Shown here: positions 11,506 to 20,700 of the stretch, in pieces
Layout of the letters: each line of letters starts with the position of its first letter
How positions within the stretch are numbered: the first letter of the stretch is position 1
NCBI RefSeq assembly: GCF_019049255.1
Contig: NZ_JAGMUJ010000030.1
Coordinates: forward strand, 124,001 to 188,000
From: Streptomyces sp. AC558_RSS880
GTDB taxonomy: Bacteria > Actinomycetota > Actinomycetes > Streptomycetales > Streptomycetaceae
Direction: 5' to 3'
Length of the DNA stretch: 64,000 nt
The notes under the pieces: generated by a model
Told to the model about the DNA's origin: nothing
What the model saw: only the letters and a program-made list of their open reading frames with translations
Databases searched by the model: none
Made by a program: the position numbers and the translations under genes

Positions 11506-11910
11506 TCACGTTGATGCGTGCTCGGCGCGCATGTTCCTGACGTACCGGCGCAGGGCGTCGGCGCTGTGGAAGACGCGATAGTCGCTCGCTTCCATCGCTG
11601 CCTGCTCTGCGGGTGTCGTGTCGATGGCCAGGACCACAGACCCGCCCACCTCCTCTTGGAGACCATGAGGCCAGTAGGCGGTGGCGATGGCGATCGCCTC
11701 CCCCGTACTTGGATCGACCACCTCGCTGTCCAGGTCGGGCGCCGCGTGCATCGCCTGGTCGAGCCATCCCGCGAAGCCGGTGCCGAACCGGCCGCTGTCG
11801 CGACTGGCACGAGGTGCGCCTCGGGGATCGAGGTTCGGTGGGGTTGCCTGTTGCCTCTTCCGTCCTCCGGCGTTCTCCGTCCGTTCCTCGCCGCAAGCCG
11901 CTTCGGCCAT
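11506..11910 (-). CDS. Hypothetical protein
   Basis: I do not recognise this 134-residue protein. The first 45 residues are polar and probably disordered. The rest looks folded (FAGWLDQAMHAAPDLDSEVVDPSTGEAIAIATAYWPHGLQ…VVLAIDTTPAEQAAMEASDYRVFHSADALRRYVRNM). There are no membrane segments. ATG 11910 was chosen over upstream starts. It stands divergent from the DUF234-type ATPase gene at the left end of the accessory block. A region of about 170 nt between its stop and the ychF terminator holds nothing I can identify. Confidence 0.6.
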   Translation of the reverse strand: MAEAACGEERTENAGGRKRQQATPPNLDPRGAPRASRDSGRFGTGFAGWLDQAMHAAPDLDSEVVDPSTGEAIAIATAYWPHGLQEEVGGSVVLAIDTTPAEQAAMEASDYRVFHSADALRRYVRNMRAEHAST

Positions 11911-12000
11911 GCTCGGGACAGAGTGATCGAGAACGGCAGGGTGAGACTTTGGCGACCGCACCTGGAGTGGCGGCCTCCTGTCGCCCGACGAGGTCATTCA

Positions 12001-12031
12001 CTAACGTGCATGTTGCTAACGTTCATGTTAG
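12001..12031 (+). promoter_or_regulatory. Direct/inverted repeat operator before the ATPase gene
   Basis: Two near-identical 15-nt units, CTAACGTGCATGTTG (12001-12015) and CTAACGTTCATGTTA (12016-12030). The second lies in the inverted repeat CTAAC-GTTCAT-GTTAG. It is placed 25 nt before the ATPase start, as expected for a repressor or autoregulatory site. Confidence 0.55.
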
Positions 12032-12055
12032 TGACATGCGTGGAGGTGAGTGGGC

Positions 12056-13474
12056 ATGGTGGACTTCGTGGGTCGTCGGCAGGAGCTGGCGAGGTTGGAG
12101 CGAGAGCTGCGGAAGGTGGCGGCAGGGGTCGGCGGGGAGCGGCCCGGTCGGTGCGTGATGTTGCGCGGGCGGCGCCGGGTGGGCAAGTCGCGGCTGGTCG
12201 AGCGGTTCGCGGAGCGCTCCGGTGCCCCGTTCCTGTTCTACGCGGCGACCGGTGCGTCCCCCAGGGATGATCTGGCACGGTTGGCCCGGGACGCCCAGGT
12301 GTCGACGCTGCCGTTGGCGGGGCTCGTGGCCGCCGCACGGCCGGAGAGCTGGGATGCCGCGTTCGACCTGCTGGCTGCGGCGCTGCCCGCCGACCGGGCG
12401 AGCGTGCTGGTCATCGACGAGGTGCCGTACCTGATGGACGCCGATGGCGCCTTTGAGGGGATGCTGCAACGGGCCTGGGACCGGGTGCTGGAGACCAAGC
12501 CGGTGCTGCTGGTCCTCATCGGCTCCGATCTGTCGATGATGGAGGCCCTGAACAGCTATGGGCGCCCCTTCCATCAGCGCGGCCGGGAGATGGTGCTGGG
12601 ACCGCTGAACCCCGCCGAGGTGGGGCGGATGCTCGGGCTGGAACCGGCGGAAGCCTTCGACGCCGCGCTGGTCACCGGCGGGCTGCCGCTGATCTGCGCG
12701 GAGTGGCCGCGGGGTGCGGGGTTGTGGGACTTCCTCGGCGAGGCGCTGAGCGACCCGGTCTCGGCCCTGCTGGTGTCGGCCGAGCGTTCGCTGGCTGCCG
12801 AATTTCCCCCGCAGGCTCAGGCGCGTACGGTGCTGGCGGCCATCGGCAGTGGTGAGCGGACCTTCACCAACATCGCTCGTGCAGCCGGCGGGATCGGGGC
12901 CACGCCGCTGCAACGAGCGCTGGAGCTGCTCACGGACAAGCGGATCGTCGCTGCGGAGCTGCCCGTATCGCTGCGCCCGTCGAAGGATCGCCGCTACCGG
13001 GTGGCAGATCCCTACCTGCGGTTTTGGCTGCACCTGCTCGGCCCCGCCATGGAGGAGATCGAGCGGGGGCGGGGCGATCTGACCTTGGCGCGGATCCGGG
13101 AGAGCTGGACCAGCTGGCGCGGCCGGGCGGTCGAGCCGCTCATCCGCGAGGCGCTCGCCCGGATACTGCCCGACGACCAGCTCCCCGCAGCCCCCGCAGT
13201 GGGCGGCTACTGGACCCGCACCAACGACGTCGAGATCGACATCATCGGTGCGGACCGCGCCCCCATCGCCAAGGAGCTGCTCTTCCTCGGCTCCATCAAG
13301 TGGCTGGAGCAGTCGCCCTTCGACCGGCACGACCTGGCAGCTCTCCATCGACACCGGGCCGCCCTCACCGACGAACCCGTTCCGGTCGTGGCGGTCTCGC
13401 GCAGCGGTGTCGGCTGTCCGGGGCTCGATGCCGTCTACGGCCCCGGCGATCTGCTGACCGCCTGGCCGCTGTGA
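12056..13474 (+). CDS. DUF234-type ATPase (AAA fold with C-terminal nuclease-like domain)
   Basis: A 472-residue protein of the archaeal-ATPase/DUF234 kind. It has Walker A GRRRVGKSRLV at about 39-49, Walker B VLVIDEVPYL at about 117-126, a sensor-like LLVLIGSDLSMM, a winged-helix region (FTNIARAAGGIGATPLQRALELLTDKRIV) and a C-terminal domain with DVEIDIIGAD…FLGSIKWLE. The last segment looks like a PD-(D/E)xK core in which the ExK glutamate is replaced (SIK). ATG 12056 is chosen because GGAGG sits 9 nt upstream; GTG 12050 would be only 3 nt from it. Cellular role unknown. These genes are common in accessory DNA. Confidence 0.8.
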   Translation: MVDFVGRRQELARLERELRKVAAGVGGERPGRCVMLRGRRRVGKSRLVERFAERSGAPFLFYAATGASPRDDLARLARDAQVSTLPLAGLVAAARPESWDAAFDLLAAALPADRASVLVIDEVPYLMDADGAFEGMLQRAWDRVLETKPVLLVLIGSDLSMMEALNSYGRPFHQRGREMVLGPLNPAEVGRMLGLEPAEAFDAALVTGGLPLICAEWPRGAGLWDFLGEALSDPVSALLVSAERSLAAEFPPQAQARTVLAAIGSGERTFTNIARAAGGIGATPLQRALELLTDKRIVAAELPVSLRPSKDRRYRVADPYLRFWLHLLGPAMEEIERGRGDLTLARIRESWTSWRGRAVEPLIREALARILPDDQLPAAPAVGGYWTRTNDVEIDIIGADRAPIAKELLFLGSIKWLEQSPFDRHDLAALHRHRAALTDEPVPVVAVSRSGVGCPGLDAVYGPGDLLTAWPL

Positions 13475-13841
13475 GTGGCGAACGGCAGGCCAGGCACGGG
13501 AGTCGGTGAGCCCGATCAGGCCGCAGACGTTGCGGAGAAGTCCATCGGACCTCGGCCCGTAGCCTGCGCTGTTGTGCAGCGTTGGCGGTCCTGAGCCTTC
13601 TCGTGCCTCGTCGCGGATCCCGTGCCGTGCCGGCTTCGTCGCCCCCTGGACCCGAGTGCGGCATGGCCTGTGGAGAGCGGTTGCGTCAGGTTCCGGGGTT
13701 CATCGCGGGCATGACCGCGACCGCACTCGCACCGCCGGCGGCCCACCGGCATCGCCGGGCTCCTCGGCGCCAGGGGACGACACCAGCTGTGGGCTCCGTC
13801 ATGAGGACGGGGCCCGCAGCCGGTCGTGCGCGGGACGGACG
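13475..13841. other. Intergenic region without recognisable gene
   Basis: 367 nt between the convergent ATPase and xylanase stops. Open frames here are short, lack ribosome binding sites and have no recognisable protein pattern. No strong hairpin was found. Confidence 0.5.
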
Positions 13842-14564
13842 TCAGCCGCTGACGGTGATGTTCGAGCTGCCGCTGCTCTGGTAGCCCTCGGTCGCCATGA
13901 CCATGTAGTACCTGAACTGGCCGAGGTTCATGCCCGCGCGGGCCCAGGCGTCGAAGTGGTTGCCAGTGGTGATGGTGCCGGAGCCGCTGGTCACCTTCGA
14001 CTGGCGGACGCTCCAGTACTGGTCGAAGGTGCGGGTGCCCTCGACGGAGGGGGCGTTGTACCGCGTCGTCTTGTAGATGTCGTACGTGCCGCCGTCGCTG
14101 CGGACGGTGCCCCTGTACTCGCCGGTGGGCCGGTAGCTGCCCCAGTTGTCGACGATGTAGTACTCGACCAGCGGGTTCGAGGTCCAGCCGTAGAGACAGC
14201 CGTAGCCGTTGCCCGACGGGTTGAAGTACCCGGTGTAACGGACCGTCCTGCGCCCGCCGTTGGCCCAGCCCTTGCCCGCGACGAAGTTGCCGCAGTTGGT
14301 CCACCTGGTGCTGTAGCTGCCGCCGCCGTTGAGGGTCATGGAGACCGAGCCGCCGCCGTCGGTCCAGAACGTGTAGTACATGCCGTCGGTACCGGTCTGG
14401 TTGGTGGTGATGGTGGTGGCCGCGTGGGCGGTGCCGGGCAGCAGGAGCCCGGACGCGGTGGCCAGCGTGGCGACGCCGGCGCCACCGAGGAAGCCCCGAC
14501 GGCTCAGGCCGGGGGGAATGATCGCCTGCTGGGTCTGGTCCTGCTGCGTGCCGTCCTGGTGCAT
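13842..14564 (-). CDS. Endo-1,4-beta-xylanase, glycoside hydrolase family 11, Tat-secreted
   Basis: Cleaves xylan outside the cell. The 240-residue precursor has a Tat signal (SRRGFLGG at 21-28, hydrophobic stretch, AHA cleavage after about residue 48). The GH11 beta-jelly-roll follows: [16 protein letters not shown], the nucleophile Glu134 in [13 protein letters not shown] and the acid/base Glu226 in [12 protein letters not shown]. It lacks a carbohydrate-binding module, so it resembles the single-domain XlnC/B1-type enzymes. The start has GGAAGGA 7 nt upstream. The promoter carries GAAA/TTTC boxes of the xylanase type. Confidence 0.94.
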   Translation of the reverse strand: MHQDGTQQDQTQQAIIPPGLSRRGFLGGAGVATLATASGLLLPGTAHAATTITTNQTGTDGMYYTFWTDGGGSVSMTLNGGGSYSTRWTNCGNFVAGKGWANGGRRTVRYTGYFNPSGNGYGCLYGWTSNPLVEYYIVDNWGSYRPTGEYRGTVRSDGGTYDIYKTTRYNAPSVEGTRTFDQYWSVRQSKVTSGSGTITTGNHFDAWARAGMNLGQFRYYMVMATEGYQSSGSSNITVSG

Positions 14565-14726
14565 GCTGTTTCCTTCCGATCAAGGCAGGTGGGGGCCGCA
14601 CGGCCTTCTGCCGTCCGGCGGCCTTGCATGGAACGCGGCGGGGGCGCCCACCGTTGTGCGGTACCGAGCGACCAGGTCCTCGTCGCGGGACGCGAGGGGA
14701 ACGCGGTCTTCTGCTTCGGCGGCCTT

Positions 14727-14778
14727 AGTTTTCTGAGACCTCATGTTCCTGTCAACACTTTCGACGTTCTTTCGGAAA
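14727..14778 (-). promoter_or_regulatory. Xylanase promoter with GAAA boxes
   Basis: On the minus strand a consensus TTGACA (14755-14750) is 17 nt from AAAACT (14732-14727). Immediately upstream are CGAAAG (14763-14758) and TTTCCGAAAG (14778-14769), half and full GAAA-type boxes known from Streptomyces xylanase promoters. This implies repression relieved by xylo-oligosaccharides. Confidence 0.6.
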
Positions 14779-14902
14779 CATCTCCGCACTCGAAGGGGTG
14801 CTTGAAAAATGCATCTTCCCTGTTCAGATCGCTGATCGCGCGAATCGACGAGCAGGGTGAAGAGGGTTCGGGTTGGAGTGGGGCGCAAGTATGTGAGGTC
14901 AA

Positions 14903-14917
14903 TTCGAAAGTTTCGAA
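14903..14917. promoter_or_regulatory. CGAAA-N-TTTCG palindrome, xylanase-type operator
   Basis: TTCGAAAGTTTCGAA is a perfect odd palindrome, read on the xylanase strand as a CGAAACTTTCG core. It is about 150 bp upstream of the -35 box. The rest of 14565-15172 holds the leader, this operator and a hairpin, but no gene. Confidence 0.6.
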
Positions 14918-15033
14918 GGCGGGGGAGGGGAGCTCCGGCACTCCGCCGACGTGCCGGCGCCGGCAGGCGGCGGCGTTGTCGTGGACGGTTCCGCTTCCGT
15001 GATTCCGTCAGACGGAGACCTCGGGGTCTCGAG

Positions 15034-15093
15034 GGGAGCGGATGTCCCGGAGACACGCCATCGGCGCGCCGTTCCACCGGGACATCCGCTCCC
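15034..15093 (-). terminator. Long hairpin after the polyketide operon
   Basis: 17-bp perfect arms, GGGAGCGGATGTCCCGG (15034-15050) and its complement (15077-15093), with a 26-nt loop. They lie 80 nt past the glycosyltransferase stop. A likely terminator of the leftward operon. Confidence 0.65.
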
Positions 15094-15172
15094 GTCGACG
15101 TCCTGGAGCCGGATTCGCCGACAGCGTCCCTGAAGGGGTGGGCCCCACCGCCGTGTCCGTGCCGCCCCGGTG

Positions 15173-16357
15173 CTAACCCGCGACCGCCCGCAGGGCCGCC
15201 TCCCGCACGCGGGCGGTCGCGTGTTCGGGCAGGTACCGGCCGGCGTGCAGCCGGCTCGCGGCGGCGGTCGTCGCGTCCCTGCGGGCCCGGTCGGTGAGCA
15301 GGTCCGCGCAGTGCCGGGCCAGGTCCTCGGCGGTGTCGGCGAGGGCCAGGTGCTCACCGGGGACCACGTCGAGGCCCTCGGCGCCGATCGTGGTGCTGAC
15401 CACCGGCACGCCGTGCGCGAACGCCTCGAGGATCTTGATGCGGGTGCCGCTGCCCACGCGCAGCGGGACCACGACCAGGTCGGCGGCGCGCAGGTGGGGC
15501 GCCATGCTCGGGACCGCGCCGGTGACCTCGACGTGCGGGCCCGCCAGCGCGGCGACCTCCGGGGTGGACGCGCCCGCCAGCACGACCGTCGCGTCCGGCA
15601 CCCGCTCGCGGATCAGCGGCAGGATCTCACCGGTCAGCCAGGCGGCGGCGTCCGCGTTGGGCGCCCAGTCGAAGGAGCCCTGGAACAGGATGGTCGCGCC
15701 GCCGCCGGTGCGCGGTGGCCCCGGCGGACGGGCCGGGTAGGTGTTCGGCACCACCACCGTCCGCCCCGTGCCCAGCCGGGCGGCGTCGCGGGCGCAGGCG
15801 ACCACGGCCACGTCCGCCTCCCGCGCCACCCGCCGGTGGACGCGGCCCCACCAGGCGATCGAACGCCGCGCCTGCACGCGCTGCCACGGCGTCAGCGGCA
15901 CGCCCCACACGCCCCGGCCGAGCCGCGACCAGCGGCGGATCAGCACGTCCTCGAAGTCGTCCACGTCGACGACGGTGCGGCCGGTGAACCGGCCGCGCAG
16001 CGGCAGCCAGGCGCGTTCCCGGTTGAACCACACCAGGTCGTAGCGGGTGCCGGTGGACCAGCCGGGCAGGACGGGCGTGAGCGTGCGCCGCTGGTGACCC
16101 GCGTAGGCGGCGGACGGCCCGCGCGCGGCGATCTCCAGGAAGGCGCGGGCGCCCGTGTACGGCGGTACGGCGGCGACCCCGGTGCGGGCGAAGCGGACGG
16201 TCTCGTCCGGCGGCGGCACGGTGTCCGGCGGCGCGAGGAAGAGAGCGTCCACCGGACCCAGTGCGGCGAGCGCCCCGGTGACCAGGTCCATCCGCTGCAC
16301 CGCGCCGCCGGCGGGGCGGCGGGGCAGGACGTCGCTGACGAACAACGACCGGATCAC
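15173..16357 (-). CDS. Glycosyltransferase, GT4-like
   Basis: 394 residues, GT-B fold. The acceptor half holds RSLFVSDVLPRRPAGGAVQRM; the donor half holds ILFQGSFDWAPNADAAAWL and GSGTRIKILEAFAHGVPVVS with the ExxxxxxxE-type signature of family 4 retaining transferases. The GTG start at 16357 overlaps the MATE stop by 4 nt, so it is the last, coupled gene of the polyketide operon. Inferred role: adding a sugar to the polyketide or to an intermediate. The reading frame stays open well upstream, but that part is a shadow of the MATE gene. Sugar and acceptor are unknown. Confidence 0.85.
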   Translation of the reverse strand: MIRSLFVSDVLPRRPAGGAVQRMDLVTGALAALGPVDALFLAPPDTVPPPDETVRFARTGVAAVPPYTGARAFLEIAARGPSAAYAGHQRRTLTPVLPGWSTGTRYDLVWFNRERAWLPLRGRFTGRTVVDVDDFEDVLIRRWSRLGRGVWGVPLTPWQRVQARRSIAWWGRVHRRVAREADVAVVACARDAARLGTGRTVVVPNTYPARPPGPPRTGGGATILFQGSFDWAPNADAAAWLTGEILPLIRERVPDATVVLAGASTPEVAALAGPHVEVTGAVPSMAPHLRAADLVVVPLRVGSGTRIKILEAFAHGVPVVSTTIGAEGLDVVPGEHLALADTAEDLARHCADLLTDRARRDATTAAASRLHAGRYLPEHATARVREAALRAVAG

Positions 16358-17736
16358 CGGACGGCCCTCCCGTCCGGCCGCGCCACCGGGCCGGCTTCCC
16401 CGTCGGGGCCGGCCCGCGGCGCGGTCACCGCGTGCCGGGTGGCCAGCAGCGTGTAGCCCAGCCCCACGACCCAGCCGATCACCGTCGCCCACATGATGCC
16501 GTCGACCCCCCACGCGTGGCCCAGCGCGTACGACAACGGCAGCCGGACCACGCCCAGCGACGCCACCGTGCAGATCAGCGGCACGACGGTGCGGGCGATG
16601 CCGTTGAACCAGCCGTGCAGCACGACCGTCAGCGTGTAGCACAGGAAGAACGGCGCCGTGATGAGGATGTACCGCTCGGTCACCAGCCGGGTCTCGGGGC
16701 TGCCGGAGAACAGCGCGGCGATCGGCCCGCGTCCGACGAGCAGCAGCAGGGACACCACCGCGGTGAGCGCGACGCCCAGCCACACGGAGTGACGGACCCC
16801 CTCGCGGACCCGCGCGGCCCGGCCGGCGCCGGTGTTCTGCGCGGTGAACACCATCAGCGCGCCGGACAGGTTGAGGAACAGCACGCTGGTCAGCAGCTCC
16901 AGCCGGGCGACGACGGTCAGCGCCGCGAGGGCCTCCTCGCCGAACGGCGTGATGATCCACACCAGCACCAGCACCCCGACGCCGATCAGCAGGTACTGCA
17001 CGGCCATCGGCGCGCCGATCCGCAGGCCGCGCCGCACCTCGGCGCGCACCGCGGCGGCCGTGACCGCGGCCGCCCCGGCCGGCCGCGGCCGGCGCTGCTC
17101 GCGCACCAGGCGGGTCAGGCCGACCACCGCGGTCAGCGCGTTGGAGGCCACCACGGCCAGCGCCGCGCCCGCCATCCCGAGCCGCCAGGGACCCACGAAC
17201 AGCCAGGCGAACACCGCGTTCAGCACGCTCGCGGCGATCATCAAGGCGGTGGCCCGGCGAACGTCGCCGCGGCCGGTCAGGACCGCGCACACCGCGCCGA
17301 GCGCGTAGACCGCGACCATGCCCGAGCACAGCGTCACCACGAAGGTCCGGGCCTCGGCGGCGACCTCGCCGGTCACGCCCGTCAGCGCCAGCAGCGGCGC
17401 CGCGGCCAGGACCGCGACCGCGGCGCAGAGCGCCGACCACACCGCGGTGCAGGCCGCCAGCGCCAGCAGCGCGCTCGGATCGTCACGCCGCCCGGCGCCG
17501 GCGAGATGCCCGAGCCGTACCGTGAACGCGCCGGACACACCGGTGAACAGCGAGGTCAGAATCGAGTACAGCGGCTGTGCCGCGCCCAGCGCCGCCAGCC
17601 CGGTGACGCCCACGTACCGGCCGACGACCGCGCTGTCGACCAGCAGGTAGCCCTGCTGGAGCAGATTGGCGAGGGCCAGCGGGGCCGCGGTGCCGACGAT
17701 GCCGGTCAGGACCGGGCCCCGGGTCAGGTCCGGCAC
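16354..17736 (-). CDS. MATE family efflux transporter
   Basis: 460 residues with about 12 membrane helices arranged as two six-helix halves (VLTGIVGTAAPLALANLLQQ… and …RRGLRIGAPMAVQYLLIGVG). It includes the typical ADSAVVGRY-like first-half segment (LVDSAVVGRYVGVTGLAALG) and QNTGAGR. MATE proteins export drugs by Na+ or H+ antiport. GTG 17736 starts 1 nt after the polyketide synthase stop. In this operon it most likely exports the product and gives self-resistance (inference). Confidence 0.9.
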   Translation of the reverse strand: MPDLTRGPVLTGIVGTAAPLALANLLQQGYLLVDSAVVGRYVGVTGLAALGAAQPLYSILTSLFTGVSGAFTVRLGHLAGAGRRDDPSALLALAACTAVWSALCAAVAVLAAAPLLALTGVTGEVAAEARTFVVTLCSGMVAVYALGAVCAVLTGRGDVRRATALMIAASVLNAVFAWLFVGPWRLGMAGAALAVVASNALTAVVGLTRLVREQRRPRPAGAAAVTAAAVRAEVRRGLRIGAPMAVQYLLIGVGVLVLVWIITPFGEEALAALTVVARLELLTSVLFLNLSGALMVFTAQNTGAGRAARVREGVRHSVWLGVALTAVVSLLLLVGRGPIAALFSGSPETRLVTERYILITAPFFLCYTLTVVLHGWFNGIARTVVPLICTVASLGVVRLPLSYALGHAWGVDGIMWATVIGWVVGLGYTLLATRHAVTAPRAGPDGEAGPVARPDGRAVR

Positions 17737-17737
17737 G

Positions 17738-20700
17738 TCAGTCTCCGGGCATGGTCAGCAGCTCGTCGAGCCACGCGTCGTCGCCGTCGTCGTCCGGCGC
17801 GTCCGTGTCGTACTTGTTCTCGATGAGCCGGGCGACGGCGGCCACGGTGCGCTCGCTCATCAGGTCGACGGTGTCGAACTGGCGGCCAAGGCAGGCGGAG
17901 ATGCTGTTGCCGATGGTCAGCGCCATGATCGAGTCGGCGCCCAGGTCCCGGAAGTCGGCGTGGACGTCGATCACCGGGTGACCGAGGGTGTGCGCCAGGC
18001 AGCGGCCCACCATCCGTTCCCTGTCGGTGTACCCGTCGTCCGGACGCCCGGTGAGCCGTACCTCGGTGGACTCCACGGCCTCGCGTACGCGGGCGAGGCT
18101 CCGCCTGGACCGCTCCTCGAGCGCCGCCAGTCCCGTCTCGATCTTGCCCTCGATGTCCGCGGACAGGGCGACGTGGTACGTCGGCAGTACGCTCATCAGG
18201 TCGCCGGCGTAGTTGATCTCACCGGCGAAGAACCCCGCCCGGTCCCCGCGCAGCGCCGCGTCGATCAGATCGAGGCCGGTACGGGTGCGCAGCGACCGGA
18301 ACACCAGGTCCTCGCTGACGCCGGTGGCGACCGCCATGCCGACCTCCCGCCAGGCCACCCAGTCGACGCTGACCACGCGGTGCTCCGGTGTGTTCAGCGT
18401 GCGGGCCAGGTGGTCCAGGTAGAAGTTCGCGGCCGCGTAGTCGGCCTGCCCGAGGGCCGGGAACACCGCGGCCACCGAGGACATGTGCAGCACGAAGTCG
18501 GGCCGGTCGTCCCGGGTCAGGTGGTGCAGCAAGAACGCGCCGCGCAGCTTCGGCCGCAGGACGGACGCGAACCCGTCGGCGTCCCGGTACGCGATGAGGT
18601 TGTCACCGGGCACGCCGGCGGCGTGCACGATGCCGTCCACCCGGCCGTGCGCGGCGCGGATCGCGGCCAGCACGTCCGCCAGCGCGGCCTCGTCGGCGAC
18701 GTCGGCGGCCACCGGGTGCACACCGGCGCCGAGCGCGGCGATCTCGCGGACCGCCGTGACGCGCGCCGCGGCGGGATGCTGCGGGTCGGCGGCGACCGCG
18801 TCCCACTCGGCCTCGGGTGGCAGGGCGGTGCGTCCGAGGAGGTACAGGTGGACGCCGGGGGCGCCGGCCGCGAAGTGCCGGGCCGTCTCCAGACCGATGC
18901 CGCCGAGACCGCCGGTGATCAGGTACGCGCCGCCGGGCCGCAGGTACGTGTCGCGGACCGCCGGGATCTCCGGCAGCTCGGCGAAGGACTCGCGGTACTT
19001 GTCCGTGCCGCGCAGCGCGTACACGCCGGCCTGCGCGGCGAGGATCTCCGTGCGCAGCAGCGCGGCCGGCACCGCGTCGTCGACGTCGAGCAGCCGGACG
19101 GTCACGTACGGGTACTCCCGGCCGATCGCCTTGGCCAGCCCGGCGAGCGCCGCGTGTTCCGCGACCACACCCGTCTCGCCGGGCACGACCGCCAGCGCCC
19201 GCCGGGTCAGCACCACGAGGTCGACCGCCGCGCTCGCGTGCATCAGCGCCTTCGCCAGCCGGAAGAGGCCGGTCAGGTGCTCGTCGACGCGGCGGTCCAG
19301 TTCCGCGGGACCGTCCGCCGGTTCGCCGTCGAAGGCGAGGGCGTACACCAGGTGGGTGTAGCCCTCGTCGACGAGCTCCTCGGCGAGCCGGTCCGGTTCG
19401 GCGTCCGCGGCGTCCGGCGTGCGCAGCACCGCGTCCGGCGGCAGGGCGGCGGTCACGGCGTCGGCCGCGGCCGGACCCACCAGTGCCATCACGCGGGCCG
19501 ACGGGTCGCCGGACCCGGCGAGCGGCGCCGGCGCGAACCCCACCGCGTGCGTCAGCGGGTGCTCGGCCCGCGGTGCGGCCAGCGCGAACCGGTCGCGCCA
19601 GGTGTCGGGGAAGTCGACCCAGGCCCGGGTCTCGTCGAACTCGTACGGCGGCAGGTGCACGGTCCTCGGGCCCAGCCCGTGGTACTGCGCCCGCAGGTCG
19701 AGGTCGGCGCCGCCGGTCCAGGCGCGGGCGGCTTCGGTGCCGGCGGCGTCCGGCACCTCACCGGCCTCGGTGGCCGCCAGCGCCGCCCGCAGCTCGGCCA
19801 GGTCGGCGACCGTGTAGGCGAGCCGGTGCCGGTGTCCGGCGCGGGAGACGTTCGACGTCCAGCACACGTCCCGGACGCTCCCGTCGATCCGGCCGTCGTC
19901 GATCGCCTCGCGGTAGCGGGTGACCAGCCGGCCGAGCGACGCCGGGCTCTGCGCGCTGAGCGTGAACAGGTAGGGCGGCCGGCCCCCGCCGGACTCCGCC
20001 GGCGCCGCGGTGAACTCCTCCAGCACGACGTGCGCGTTGGTCCCGCCGAGGCCGAAGGCGCTGACCCCGGCGCGGCGGGGGCCGTCCCCCTCCGGCCACG
20101 CGTGGGCCTCCCGCGGCACGTACACCGGGCCGTCGTCGAGGTCGATGGCGGTGTTCGGCCGTTCGTAGTTCGCCAGGGGCGGGATCACGCGGTGCCGCAG
20201 CGCGAGCGCGGCCTTGATCACGCCCATCAGGCCCGAGCCCTCGAAGAGATGGCCGATGTTCGCCTTCACCGTGCCCACCGCGCAGAAGCGCCGGTCGTCG
20301 GTCCGGGCGGCGAACGCCCGCCGCAGCCCCTCGAACTCGATCGGGTCGCCGACCTTGGTGGCGGTGCCGTGCACCTCCAGGTAGCCGATCGTGCGGGGAT
20401 CGACGCCCGCGTCCCGCCACGCGGCCTCCAGCAGGTCGGCCTGGGCGCGGGAGTCCGGCGCGGTCATCATCTCGGACCTGCCGTCGTGGTTGACCGCGCT
20501 CCCCTTGACGACCGCGTACACCTGGTCGCCGTCGGCCAGCGCCCGGTCCAGCCGCTTGAGCACGACCGCCCCGGACCCCTCGCCGAAGCCGGTGCCGTCC
20601 GCGCCCTCGTCGAACGTACGGGTCACGCCGTCGGACGACTCGATGCCGATCCGGGTGTGCGGGTGCCGCACCGGCGCCATCACGATCCGGGTGCCGGCCA

